DNA from: Crossaster papposus
Taxonomy: Eukaryota > Echinodermata > Asteroidea > Velatida > Solasteridae
Assembly (NCBI GenBank): GCA_037893245.1
Contig: JBAIAA010000444.1
Location: forward strand, 1 to 64,000
DNA: 64,000 bases
Direction of reading: 5' to 3'
Both the position numbers and the translations under genes were made by a program. A model generated the notes under the pieces. It saw only the letters and a program-made list of their open reading frames with translations. It was not told the origin of the DNA and ran no database searches. How positions within the stretch are numbered: position 1 is the stretch's first letter; each line of letters starts with the position of its first letter. Below are positions 23,769 to 34,599 of the stretch, piece after piece.

Positions 23769-24032
23769 TACCCAAATTTAAATAAGTAATTCACCAAAAT
23801 TCTATTTGATTGATTCAGTAAGTACATACATGTACAAAGATCGGTGACTTTACTTGATTAATTTACTTGATTAATTTACTTAATTAATTGGCACTTTTCT
23901 GTTACACAGCGGTGACACAGGGGAATTTCCCCAATTATTTGCCTTTCCTTCTAGCTTTAAATATAATTGTTTTGAATAGGGCCCCCATACGTCTACCCCC
24001 CTCCCCCACACACACACTCAAGTGTGTAAAGG

Positions 24033-24441
24033 CCTTCGATCGTGGACGGGGTATTTTCCGACCGTCTTCCCTCTTTTGTTTATACTCTAACGTTTTTTGA
24101 TGATCGCCATAGGATTTGTACACGAGAAAAGATCGTGGACGTTGTGTCAATCGTGGACCCATTGTTTGACTCCCAATTCTTTTGTCCGACGACCACGATT
24201 GCCGGTCAATACAAACGCACACACACACAGCTCTGTTTTGACCGGCAATCGTGGACGGGGTATTGTCCGACCGTCTTCCCTCTTTTGTTATACTCTAACG
24301 TTTTTTGATGATCGCCATAGGATTTGTACACGGGAAAAGATCGTGGACGTTGTGTCAATCGTGGACCCATTGTTTGAATCCATATTCTTTTGTTCGACGA
24401 CCACGATTGCCGGTCAATACAAACGCACACATACAGTCGTG
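24033..24441. repeat. Two tandem ~209-bp units
   Basis: TCGTGGACGGGGTATT starts at ~24040 and recurs at ~24249. Each unit contains TTTTTTGATGATCGCCATAG, GATCGTGGACGTTGTGTCAA and CGACCACGATTGCCGGTCAA. Each has inverted ATCGTGG/CCACGAT words, suggesting two head-to-tail MITEs. Long ORFs here are by-products. Confidence 0.85.
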
Positions 24442-24442
24442 A

Positions 24443-24622
24443 ACCACATAACGATCGAGGCTCGATATTGTGTTTTCCTTTATTCCTACGTTATACCCAA
24501 TCCCCATTGCTTTGCGCTTGCACCATCGATCGAGGACCGAATTTGTCCATTCATACCGCTGACCGAGGGGCTTTTGTTTTCTTTGTTCTCCTTTGTGTCC
24601 CGCCCCTCGGTCGTTATGTGGT
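24443..24622. mobile_element. MITE with ACCACATAACGA termini
   Basis: ACCACATAACGATCGAGG (24443-24460) and CCTCGGTCGTTATGTGGT (24605-24622) are inverted with one mismatch. Related body sequence (CTTTATTCC, CCCATTGCTTT, GATCGAGGAC) occurs at 46570-46735. Confidence 0.85.
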
Positions 24623-24785
24623 GCCGGAACACCACCACCACCACCACCACCATTGTTTATGTCCATCCCCCCCAAAAAAACTTAAATAAAAATAAAAATA
24701 ATAATAATAATAAATAAATAAATAAAACCCCAAACAATTAACAAATATCAAAGAAATAAATAAACATAAAATTTTCCAATCTTAC

Positions 24786-24900
24786 CTTCTACACGATATG
24801 CAATATTATCTTCATCGTGGTTTCCCTGGTAACCCCTAAACAAATCAGAGCCCCTCTTGGACTTTCTAGCGGCATATTTAGGCCACATGCAGCATTTCAT
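24786..24900 (-). CDS. SYNE1: SYNE-like gene, alternative first coding exon B
   Basis: The exon encodes 38 residues starting MKCCMWPKYAARKSKRG and ending NIAYRVE, then one G and a consensus donor (GTAAGA on the minus strand). Phase 1 matches the AG start of the CH exon at 16372-16439, giving ...AYRVE-E-EQERVQ.... The start ATG has A at -3. The reading frame stays open about 11 codons further upstream but offers no earlier ATG, so this Met is chosen. The leader is basic and Cys-rich at its N-terminus and differs completely from exon A, so the two would give proteins with different N-termini in front of the same actin-binding domain. An intact MITE (24443-24622) and two 209-bp repeat copies lie just downstream in the intron. 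It could also be a chance ORF with a good donor; transcript data would decide. Confidence 0.6.
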
Positions 24901-24999
24901 CTTACGGCTCAATACAAACGATGAAAAACTCCCCAAAAAATAACGACACGCCGCTATTGTGACATGTGGAGGAATGGCTCAAAACTGTATTAACCAAAA

Positions 25000-26383
25000 T
25001 CAACTTGGACATGATCCATTTTAGACACATGTATGCAATTGTTTACTTTCTCAACAGAACAAACAGCCTACACAGGGCTTACAGTGCATTATACCATCAC
25101 CAGCTATTTTGCAGCAAAATACATCATTCCACCTGACAAAAGCAAGTGTAAACAAACACGGATCAGCTTCCAGATATTCTAGACAAGAGACCAACAGCGA
25201 GCAATTGTTCCAGGGGATCTCAAATGAAGGTTTTTAATAAAGACAGGGTCGGAAGTTTAACCTTGCTTTTTTTTCAGATTGAGAGCTTTAAAAAAAAAAT
25301 AATACAAAGGTATCGCAAAATTTTCTTCTCTATTCCACGGTAAACAGGAGAATGTCTAGTTTTTCACAGGCAATTAAGATTACGATCACGATGGGGAACA
25401 TTTACTTGCCACAGAAACTTAATACAGTATGCCGTGTTTTCTTTGTTTTTCCTATAGAAAGTACATATAATAGTTCAGACCATATCCATTCACTTTAAAA
25501 TTAGCTAAAGATGTTTACAATCTTCTGAAAATGGAGATAGGATTGCACAAGTGTATCATAGGTTACTTCAAAAGTACAATGCTCACACTGTGAATAAGTA
25601 ACAATGGATTTTCATTGTTAACCCCTTTTCACACGGCACAACAAAACTCTCGGGGTTTTAGAAATGTTCTCAATGTTTGAGAAATTTTACAAAATGCTTG
25701 AGAGTCACTGACCTACGACAAAATGTTCCACTAGCGGAAGATTTCTCAAGGATGCTTGCCAAACCACCATGTGAAACAAATCCTTGTCAAATGACCGACG
25801 TCCATTGAGAAGACAGCCTTTACGCGGAGACCTTCTACCTGAAACCTTTGTTAATGTGACGTTCAGGAACGTGCAAGCACATTACAATCAGGCCGTGCAG
25901 TTTTTGAAATACACGCGCAGTACGCACTGAATAGCCATTCAGCGTCATTCATGTACTTTTTACGGCGGGGGTTAGTGAAGGAACAGGCACGTGCCCATGA
26001 AGTCGAGGCTGTTTCAAGAGACCTCGGACAACTTTTGTTTTTTGCCGTGTAATTTGCTTGCGAATTTGTTGGCTGGTTGCCAAACATCAGTGCTCGTCAG
26101 TGGAGTCTCAAACCTTGATTTTTTGTTTGTTTATTGTGATAAGGTTTTGGTGCACTGTTTTTCCTTTGTCATGTTGCACACGTATACGATTTACCCTATG
26201 CATACCAGCAGCGTATTTTTTTGCTAGGACCCTCTGCAAATTTTATTGTTTTGTACGTAAATTTGAAGTACTGGTAGTACCGGTGTCCTACGTATGTATA
26301 TCGTCCTGATCATGCTAAATAAAGTAAAATCCTGAAAAAGTTTTGTTAGATTTTGTAGGGAAACACTTGTATTACAGATTTAC
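25000..26383. other. First-intron sequence with repeat related to 59870-59990
   Basis: ACGCGCAGTACGCACTGAAT, AGCCATTCAGCGTC and GGTTAGTGAAGGAAC (25912-25985) recur in diverged form at 59877-59955, so this is dispersed repeat. Nothing else assigned. Confidence 0.6.
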
Positions 26384-26740
26384 AGGTAGGATACACCAAT
26401 AGTAAATGCTTGAATTATCCTGAATGGGTGGATTTGGGGGGTTGTATGTTATAGTAAATATCGTTTAACTGACCTGTCCGAAGTTTTACAATCATGGATG
26501 CCGAGAAAAGCACGAAAAAACAGCGTTTGTTTTCAACCGGCGTCGGGCAGTTATTCTTATGTTATTATTGTTTTTTTCGCGATCGCCGTCCGGCAATCGC
26601 GAATTCTGTTTTATAAAATTATATTTTTCGGAATAATTTTGCTGGATGCTGGAATCATTATTTACTTTCAAATAAGCAAGATATTTCTTAATAATTTGGT
26701 AGTACATATTTTTGATGCAAATGGTTTATACTACCTTTAA
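26384..26740. mobile_element. MITE family 1 copy (inverted)
   Basis: CAGGTAGGATACACCAATAG ... GGTTTATACTACCTTTAA, with GGCGTCGGGCAG internally. Confidence 0.82.
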
Positions 26741-27496
26741 CAGGATCCTCCCCAAACCCATCCCTTACAATAAAAGGCTGATATTGGTACGTAACATGTT
26801 GCATACAGGTAACTGTGTGTAATTTACAATGTGTTACTATAAATTCATTTCAATACAATCAAACCAACAACACAATAATAAAAATAGAAAACATCAGTGT
26901 AATTAATTCTTCATACAATATTGGTTTGTGGTACCGATAATTGGTACCATGTCTGAGATCAATGTAATTTTTTAATGGCATTATTATTTGTTTTATTTAC
27001 AAAGAGTCGGGAGGAAATATTCTAAAGGAAAAACGAAAGCAGGATACAAATATTGTACATGATGTATAGTGCATTTTATTGTAAAAACTGTTATTAAAAT
27101 TAAATCCCAATGTGTAATGTTATCTTGAATATTATTTACAGAAAGAGTATCTACATGTACAGTACAGTGCCCACTGCACAGCGCATTAAAAATATACGTA
27201 CAAATATGTGCAAATGTACAATGTTGGAACCAAGGATTTTGTTTGACCAAAATTTGTATTAACAGTGTTTGTATTAACGAGAGTGAACTGTAATGTGTAA
27301 AAGAACATGAGCAACCGTCTTTGTGATTTATATCTTCTTGTTATTTTATTTCAGTAACAATGTACAGTATTCCAAGCAGTAACAAAAGCTTGCCCAGCTG
27401 GATATGGCTTTATATTAGTGCATGGGAAACCTCCAAGCTCACAGTAGGCTTACGTACTCATCAGCACACGTACTGGTACTGTACATGTATGCACGT

Positions 27497-27692
27497 TTGT
27501 TTATGGTGTAAATCGAGGAGTTTCCTTTGTTCCTCTCGAAAATTTCCTTTGTTTGTACTCTAACCTTTTCCGACGGCTCTCATTGGTTTTGTACACGAAT
27601 CTCAATCGAGGTCGTCCTCGATTCTAACCCTAACCCCAATTCACCTTCGTGTTGCCAGGTATGTGTCCTCCATTTACACCATAAACAGACCC
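27497..27692. mobile_element. MITE with GTTTATGGTGTAAAT termini, copy 3 (inverted)
   Basis: It starts GTTTATGGTGTAAATCGAGG and ends CCATTTACACCATAAAC; complement of copy 1 throughout. Confidence 0.88.
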
Positions 27693-27775
27693 ATGTACAC
27701 CTACCTATGTACATACACACCGTACATCATGTAGTCATCAGACAAAAGAAGCTTGCTTTCTCTGACAAATTTACA

Positions 27776-27925
27776 CTATTATTATTATTATTATTATTAT
27801 TTCTTTTCGGCAATGAAACCGAGGATTCCTCAAAAGCGCCCAAGGCACTGTAGCTCGTAAGCCTGAAGAAACCCGAGTAGGAGGATGAACGGAATGCCAG
27901 AAACACCGGGGCGAACCCCTTCTAA
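27776..27925 (-). mobile_element. SINE 3' fragment (same family as 31961-32335)
   Basis: The minus strand matches the last ~145 bp of the SINE at 31961-32335 (GGTTCGCCCCGGTGTTTCTGG..., CAGGCTTACGAGCTACAGTG, TTTCATTGCCGAAAAG) and ends in an (AAT)n tail, seen as (ATT)n on the plus strand. The tRNA head is missing. Confidence 0.8.
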
Positions 27926-30259
27926 AGCATTGATTTTAAATTTAATACAATTCTAGAGCTTTCCCCTTATCATTGTACTCAAAAGAATCTCCAACCAGTT
28001 GTTGAAATCTGAATTTTTCAGACCTTAATTTGATTGTCTTTACACTGGGTTAGGCATGCCTCCAAAATCAGAGTCCAACAGTTTGTGTGTACAGTTGTGT
28101 TGGGTTTTGCCTAGTAAATTATACTACATACTACCGTACATGTACATACCCGAGTTTGATTGCATTTTCTGACACAGTATTGTCTGGTAATAAAAACAAG
28201 TTGGATTTACAAGATTTTGTAATCACTGATTTCTCCCTGAAGTTCAACTTTACACCTACTTTCCGCCCCCTTTCTGCCACCTTTCCCACACCACCTTTCC
28301 CACTTCCTCCCCCTCCCTCCCCACCTATTCCCTCAACCTCCAACCCACATCAGGAAGAGTTCTAACGCTGCAAATTCGCAAAAGTTGAACACGTGTACGG
28401 TTTAACTCCAGCGAAATTTCACAGCCCATTCACATGGATCATATGAACGGGCCTTTACGCAGGTATACATGTACTAGTACTACATGTACACGTGTAGTAC
28501 CTGCCGAGGAATCTACGAGAAGCAACCACAAGCAAAATGGCCTAACAGTATTGTGGTCCCCAAACTGTTTTTACTGAGCAAAACACTGTTCATCAAATTT
28601 GCATGTGGACCCCCTCTAGTCTAGATCTGCTCCTGAACACTTACATGTACCAGTACCATAACTCCAGAAGCTAAGCTCACACAGTCCAAACTTCAAAGTT
28701 AGCATGGGGGGGGGGGGGGGGGGTTATCTCTTAAAAGCAAACAATTCTATTTGCCTTAACCACAGACAGACTGACAGGGGATAAGTGACTTTATGACCCA
28801 TTTCCAGCTTCAAATCACCGGTTGCTTAGTTACTGTACACAATCTTTTTCAGGAATCATGGAGACCATTGTCAATATTAAGCCTATTCCATAGGGTGTGT
28901 GAAAACTCATATCAAAAATCAGGACTGTATAAAATGGGCCCGTGGAGTTTAGACCCGTTATAAATTGAGGATGGGAGCGACTACAAGAACGTCCTCAATT
29001 AGAAAACAAAAAAAGTACAAAAAATAAAAAAAACTTAACGAAAACAAAAGCTGTTTTGGCTGAAATGCCAAAACAGCTAAATAAACAAATTAACCCTAAC
29101 CCTGCCAGACCCAGCACAGTGCATCTGTGACGACTGCTAGACCTTGCTGCATTCTGCACACAAGTCAATGTGACAAAGTATGCAATCTGATGAGTCTGGC
29201 AGGGTTTCTAGCCAAAATACCCACATTAGGCCCTCTTAACTTATTTGATTTAAACCCTAACTATCAGAAACCCATCAAACTCCAACTGCAGATTTTGCTA
29301 GGTTTTGGAAACATTAGCAACTTGTCTGATTTGTTTGACTTAGTACCAAAAGCCCAGAGAGACCCTGTTGAATTCTGTAAGGTTCAGGGCAGAAAGGCAT
29401 GAGACTTGTAAAAATGTTGGTGTTTGAGAGAACACTAAACGTGCTACTGTTAGCAAGTAACGTACCAGTATCTGGTATTGTACATATATGTACGTGTGTA
29501 AGTACCATGTTTGAACTAAAAATGTATCAAATTTGATAAGAATTAAATGTACTGTAATATCGTCATGTACTTCTGCTGTATCTTGATCAACCGTCCTACA
29601 ACCCTGGACAAGTACAAACAATAGGCCATCTACACAATGATGGTTCACTAGGTTTTTAATGTTACACATGGGCACACACAAAAATAACACTGATCCTTAT
29701 GACCACACCGACTGGGTGAATGTCCTTTTACGATACATTGGAATAAATGTTTACCAAATTTACATGTCTCCATCAAACATCACAATGTAAACTTTCCAAA
29801 GAAATCACTGATTCTTCTAGAAAATTTGACAAAGCTCACAAAACTGAGAGAATTTTTATTTTTTAAGATTCTTATTCTCCTAAAGCGAACTACAAACATA
29901 CTTTGTACACTGATGTTGAAATTTGCCCCATAAAATTACTGCATAGACATACCATCTGACCATGGAGGAATATACAATTAATGAATGTATACAGTACCAA
30001 CATGCACTGCCCAGCTGTTAATAATAATCCAAATGTACCGTACAGTAATCTGAAGCATCCCATATGATGCATAATGTACAATGTAAACCCTCACATTTTA
30101 ATCTAGTTGTACAGCACGTGTACAGTGAGACATTTCAGAACAGCTTTGTAACATTAATGATTTGGCCAACACTTTCAAGACTGGTCGGGTACATGTACAC
30201 TATGTACTATGGAGACTTTTGCAGACATTATTGACACGATTAATTTAAATTCAATTTTA
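27926..30259. other. First-intron sequence, no exon seen
   Basis: It contains a poly-G run (28706-28723), a CCTCCCC-rich stretch (28260-28330) and GCCAGACCCAGCAC / GAGTCTGGCAGGG inverted words around 29103-29206. No coding segment supported. Confidence 0.55.
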
Positions 30260-30501
30260 TTAACCAGTTCGCGCCGGATGACGTATATAAACGCAAAAAT
30301 TTTCCAAAATTCAAAACGGATGACGAATAAACACGCCAAGTTCAAGTTCGGAAATGTATGTCAGCAGCGCGCAAGGCCGGAAATGCGTGGGTGTGCTACC
30401 CAGCACTATCGGCCTGAACACGCTTTGGATCGAGTTTCGTTAAAAATAATCCCGCCCGTCGGCTCGGCGATGTTAAAATAATCCCGGCGCGAACTGGTTA
30501 A
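30260..30501. mobile_element. TTAA-flanked MITE family 2, second copy
   Basis: TTAACCAGTTCGCGCCGGAT ... CCCGGCGCGAACTGGTTAA, same internal words as 2016-2251. Lies in the long first intron of the SYNE-like gene. Confidence 0.88.
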
Positions 30502-31457
30502 AAGGCCCAAAATATGACGCCAAAGGTTCAGCAGAATAATTTTGTAATTTTCATTCACACACACCTGCCTTTGAGGAACGTAGCATTCCGGTCACAAAGG
30601 CTAAACATGGACACAGTACAGGCAGCACACAATGACAACACATGTATACAAAAGAATCTAAACTGCTACAAATTGTGGAAAAAAGTCCCCTTAAGTTCTT
30701 TATCCCTTCATCTCTATTATATTTTCTGTACATGTACATTTACACACTCTGTCTCTCACACCTGTACCTGGCAAACTGCCAGAATTGTAGCCATCATATT
30801 GTATGACAAATATAGACTGTTTAGTGTTTACATAAGAACCTCACAGTAGTTTCTATTATGCGAGAAATGAGAGGGAAAGAGTCTAATGTGATCTGAAATA
30901 ATGTAAAGTGCAAAAATTAGAGAAAACATGTACATGTAGTTCAGACCATTTTTAAATTAAATTCCAGTAGGGATGTGCTTTGGAACTGGGTACTCAAAAC
31001 TTGAACGTAAAAATTGTTCAAGTAAATGCACAATTTAAATAATATTTTTAATACGAATTAATATCAGTGCAGTACTGTGGATATTTTTACATTGTTTTTG
31101 AGCCTGTACGACTCTTAATAACAAGTTATTAGCTTCAATTGAACAATGCAAAAAAACCATAGTACCTAGTCAATCAAACTTCAACAAGTTGGAATTTGGC
31201 AGGTTAACTTACCAAGTTAACTTGCCAAGTTTCGTGAAATGGTTCGTAAGGAAATGGCGCAACTACGCAACTGTTGTGTTGTATAAAGCCTTAAGTTGTA
31301 AAAATGACGCAAGCTACATACATTTTTGTGAAATAGGCTGCTGGATAGTTAACACCGACAAAACGAAGACTCGCATCGCTCCAGCGAGGATGATGGGTGA
31401 AACAAATGCAGAATCAGTTGAATTCAGAAATAAATAAAGAAATGTAAAAACACTAAC

Positions 31458-31530
31458 CTGCCAGCTGCTTGATTTGTGACTGAATGATATGGTCAGACTG
31501 CTTCCTACCACCTCTTCTCAGGCTTTCCAT
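31458..31530 (-). CDS. SYNE1: SYNE-like gene, alternative first coding exon A
   Basis: The exon encodes 24 residues beginning MESLRRGGRKQ and ending IQSQIKQLA. The ATG (complement of 31528-31530) sits in a strong context, with A at -3 and G at +4. The exon ends with a single G followed by a consensus donor (GTTAGT on the minus strand), i.e. splice phase 1. The first CH exon at 16372-16439 begins with AG, so joining the two makes a GAG codon and reads ...IKQLA-E-EQERVQ.... This parallels vertebrate nesprins, where a short helical leader precedes the (E)EQE-VQ-(K)RTFTKW start of CH1. About 130-190 bp of plausible 5'UTR precede it, with a TATA-like box. Exon B at 24786-24900 has the same splice phase and would be an alternative leader. 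Assignment to SYNE rests on the CH exons; this leader alone is not diagnostic. Confidence 0.72.
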
Positions 31531-31684
31531 GTTGGAAGAAGAGATCCCGACTCAGTCTTGAGACCACAAATAAATAACATCCATTGCTTGAGGAGTATCC
31601 ACCGTCTCCGATAGGGTGCTTGTAATGAAGAGATTCCGCTGTTAATGTTCCCCTGCAGAGCTAATGGTCCAGCTCTGTGTGCAG

Positions 31685-31692
31685 TTTATAAA
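31685..31692 (-). promoter_or_regulatory. TATA-like box upstream of exon A
   Basis: On the minus strand the sequence reads AATTTTATAAACTGC, a TATA-type element about 155-160 bp upstream of the exon A start codon. A start site 25-35 bp downstream would give a 5'UTR of about 125 nt. The element is weak on its own; its position before an exon with a good Kozak context and good donor is the support. Confidence 0.35.
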
Positions 31693-31960
31693 ATTAAGTG
31701 TTCTGAATTGTGCCTCCTAGCTGTGTACATTACTAGGCCAGTCATGCCTTGGCCATAAGCTGTTTAGGTTCAAAAGTCACATGGCTGTAGGCCTAAACTC
31801 TCAGGGTCATGTTTTGTTGTTCTTGCCTGACCTGAGGGTAAAATAAAATTAAGACTATGCAGTAATTATGCAGGTTTCTGGTTGGGGCTAATGGCTAGAT
31901 ATAATGACTTTATCAAATAAAACAGGTGCGAGGGTTATGTACATATGATAGTTTCTTCTT

Positions 31961-32335
31961 GTGGAGTGTCTTGGCCGAGTGGTTAAGAGCGTGTGTTTTC
32001 TGTTCCACAGAGCGCGAGTTTGAATCCCGGCCGTCGACACGTGTGTCCTTAAGCAAGGCAATTAAACCACTATTGCTTCGTCCTTCGGATGGGACGTAAA
32101 GCCGTTGGTCCCGTGTGTGTGTATTGTGTATTGAACATATGAACACGCACGTAAAAGAACCCAGTCACGCTTAACGCTAAGAGAAGGGGTTCGCCCCGGT
32201 GTTTGTGGCATTTCGTTCATCCTCCTACTGGTTTCTTCAGGCTTACGAGCTACAGTGCCTTGGGTGCTTTTTGAGGAACCTCGGTTTCATTGCCGAAAAT
32301 AAATAAATAAATAAAAAATAAATAAATAAATAAAA
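31961..32335 (+). mobile_element. tRNA-derived SINE, near full length
   Basis: The head contains an A-box (TGGCCGAGTGG at ~31972) and B-box (GTTTGAATCCCGGCC at ~32020) in tRNA-like spacing, and the terminal GTGTC and GACAC can pair. The body includes CTTCGTCCTTCGGATGGGAC and ends in an (AAAT/AATA)n tail at 32300-32335. A 5'-truncated copy of the same tail lies on the opposite strand at 27776-27925. It sits ~270 bp upstream of the TATA-like box of SYNE exon A. Confidence 0.8.
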
Positions 32336-32559
32336 CAAGCATTCACTTTGAATACATTTAACAATAGTGTGACCTCCGGATATAAACTGCAGTATTAGAT
32401 CTTTTAAATAAAATTATTTTTAAATGTTATTATTAGGCTTGTTGAAACGCTGCACTGTATGTTGCAAATAGTTTAGTGGCTACGTAAACTAATTCCAATA
32501 TTTAGAGCAGCGTCTTATTGAAGGGGGGGGAGGGGGACTTCAAATGTTTTGTTTATAAG

Positions 32560-33167
32560 GCCTCTTAAAATTAATAAAAAGGTTTACATCGCCGTCCGTC
32601 CCAATTTTTAGCTCCGTCCCGATAATTTTTATATTTTATATTTTTTCTAAAACTGTGTTTTTTCTTCTTCTGTGCATGCAATTGATGGTCTATAGGATCA
32701 TCGATAACAACTGCGCGCGCCATGCAGTGCTTGTACTTGTAGGGAGACGTACGCAATCGCTTCATCAAAACCCGCCTTCAAAACAGTTGCATCACGTGGC
32801 TGACGGCATGCAATAGCGCGCTCTGCAAAGATCGTCAGAAATCACTGAATTCGGGAGCGATGCACGGAGCTCATCGAGTGCAAATTTGTATCTATACGTA
32901 TTTACTGTGTGAGATGTGTGACTCGTGTTGCTCAAATGTATCTCATGTTTCTCCCATCTACAAAATGTATGCACATGCGCGTTTACATGCTTCCGCCTAA
33001 ATACATAAAAGGGCGGGCGCACATGGCAGACTAGACCCCGTGCATGACATTTCACCTTGAATATTGAAGGATATCATTATATAAAATATAAAATATAAAT
33101 TCCCCTCCCCACCAATTTTTTGAAATCTTAGTGATGTAAACCTATTTATTAATTTTAAGAGGCCTAA
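32560..33167. mobile_element. TIR element (~608 bp) with AGGCCTCTTAAAATTAATAA ends
   Basis: AGGCCTCTTAAAATTAATAA and the following AGGTTTACATC are inverted at the right as GATGTAAACCTATTTATTAA and TTTTAAGAGGCCT. The arms are ~33 bp or longer. A segment (AATTCGGGAGCGATGCACGG, TATCTATACGTATTTACTGT) recurs inverted at 57225-57370. Confidence 0.82.
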
Positions 33168-34599
33168 ATTCATAACCGGTATACACTTTGTACGAAAATA
33201 AAAAGCACTTTCGAGATCGAGTAAATACGCAAGTTACAGCTAAAACAAACTAAACAAACAGATAAATATACAGTTCCTGGGCAACTTCAATACACATGAT
33301 TTTGCTGATTTGTTTCCAGACAATGGCTACAACGCCCTCATCATCAGTCGACCAGCAGAACGCTGTATTTTCCAAACATGCCAAATGACTTTTTTGTTTT
33401 GTACAAAACGTCAATCGTTATGCATCTGTTTTTAATCATTTTGTACGGCGATGCGGCTAAAGCTGTCAATAGCTCGAGTCTCAAAATCATCAACTATTTC
33501 AAACCACAACAAAATCTTACCAACCGATGTTAGAGCATTAATAATGGCTAATGCTCGATCGTCGTGTTGTCTTGCCTCATTACATCCCTCCACTTGCCTT
33601 ACCACGCGCCATAAATTTGTCAAAATAATTCGATTGATTTCGTCGTCTGCTGTTTACATTGGACACTGCGACCTCATTGAGGGCGCTGTTGTAAAAATAC
33701 GGGGAAAGCGCGGTTGATTTAATTTATTGCACCAAACCACTGATAGATCAGTGCACCAAACACGCTATCAAAACAACACAAATCGAACTGAAACAGCGCC
33801 GCCTCTCGACGCTCAGGAGTAGAGTGGCAAGATATGTTTAACTGGAAAAAAACCTAGGGCAATTTTCTTTTCAATTTTACTAGGGTTGACCTACTCATTT
33901 TTTTATATATTTCCCTCCCCCCAAAACACGCCTAAAATGGTCGTCTCTGGGCTCAGCTGCCTCGATGCCAAATAGACCCACGTTGCGTTCTTTTTGTGAA
34001 TAAAATCGCCCTAGTTGGAAGACACAAGTCACAATAGTTGCGATTACGGTGGGTTACGATTATCGCAACTAAAGTCACAAATACTTTATCCCCACAAAAT
34101 GTCTACAATCAGTCCCCATTTAAAGGATAGAGACCTCTAAAAACTCGCGCGGAGTAATTCATCACGTGAGTTGGTACTGTGTGGTCATGTCATGGAGATA
34201 TATGGTTGCGCCCCAAGTCAATTCGTTTTGAACGAAATCGATGTACCGGAAAGAGCACAAACAAAAAGAAACAGGTGCCATATTTTGTTTTTTAAAGGCA
34301 CTATGAAATCAATTGAAGTGACACGAAATATTGATTTAACATTTCCTTTACTTATGATGGTACGCATCCGTCATAAAGGGGCAATAACAGCAACGATAAA
34401 TGCATTTAAAGGGTGCCTTTCACCGCTTTCACGCACCAAACAAGACAACTTGATGTCAGCGCCCTCTTGTGGCCAATGACATAAAGGCATTTATGCACAT
34501 AAGTTTACCCTGACTAGTTTTGAAGTGACACAAAATATTGATTTAACATTGCCTACATAAAGAGAAAATCCTACTTTCCATGGTTTACGAGTTCAGTAT
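33168..34599. other. Intergenic, nothing assigned
   Basis: ORFs at 33432-33717 overlap on both strands and match no known family. A small hairpin AGTTGCGAT...ATCGCAACT lies at 34037-34069. GACACAAAATATTGATTTAACATT-type words are repeated at 34320 and 34527. Confidence 0.5.

Noticed and set aside
24033-24717. 206-codon ORF across the ~209-bp repeats
   Set aside because: The two repeat units share the same codons only through tandem duplication; the ORF runs on into a MITE and a low-complexity tail.
31961-32040. Functional tRNA-Leu or Ser gene
   Set aside because: A- and B-boxes are present but the sequence continues into a SINE body and poly-A-rich tail shared with 27776-27925.
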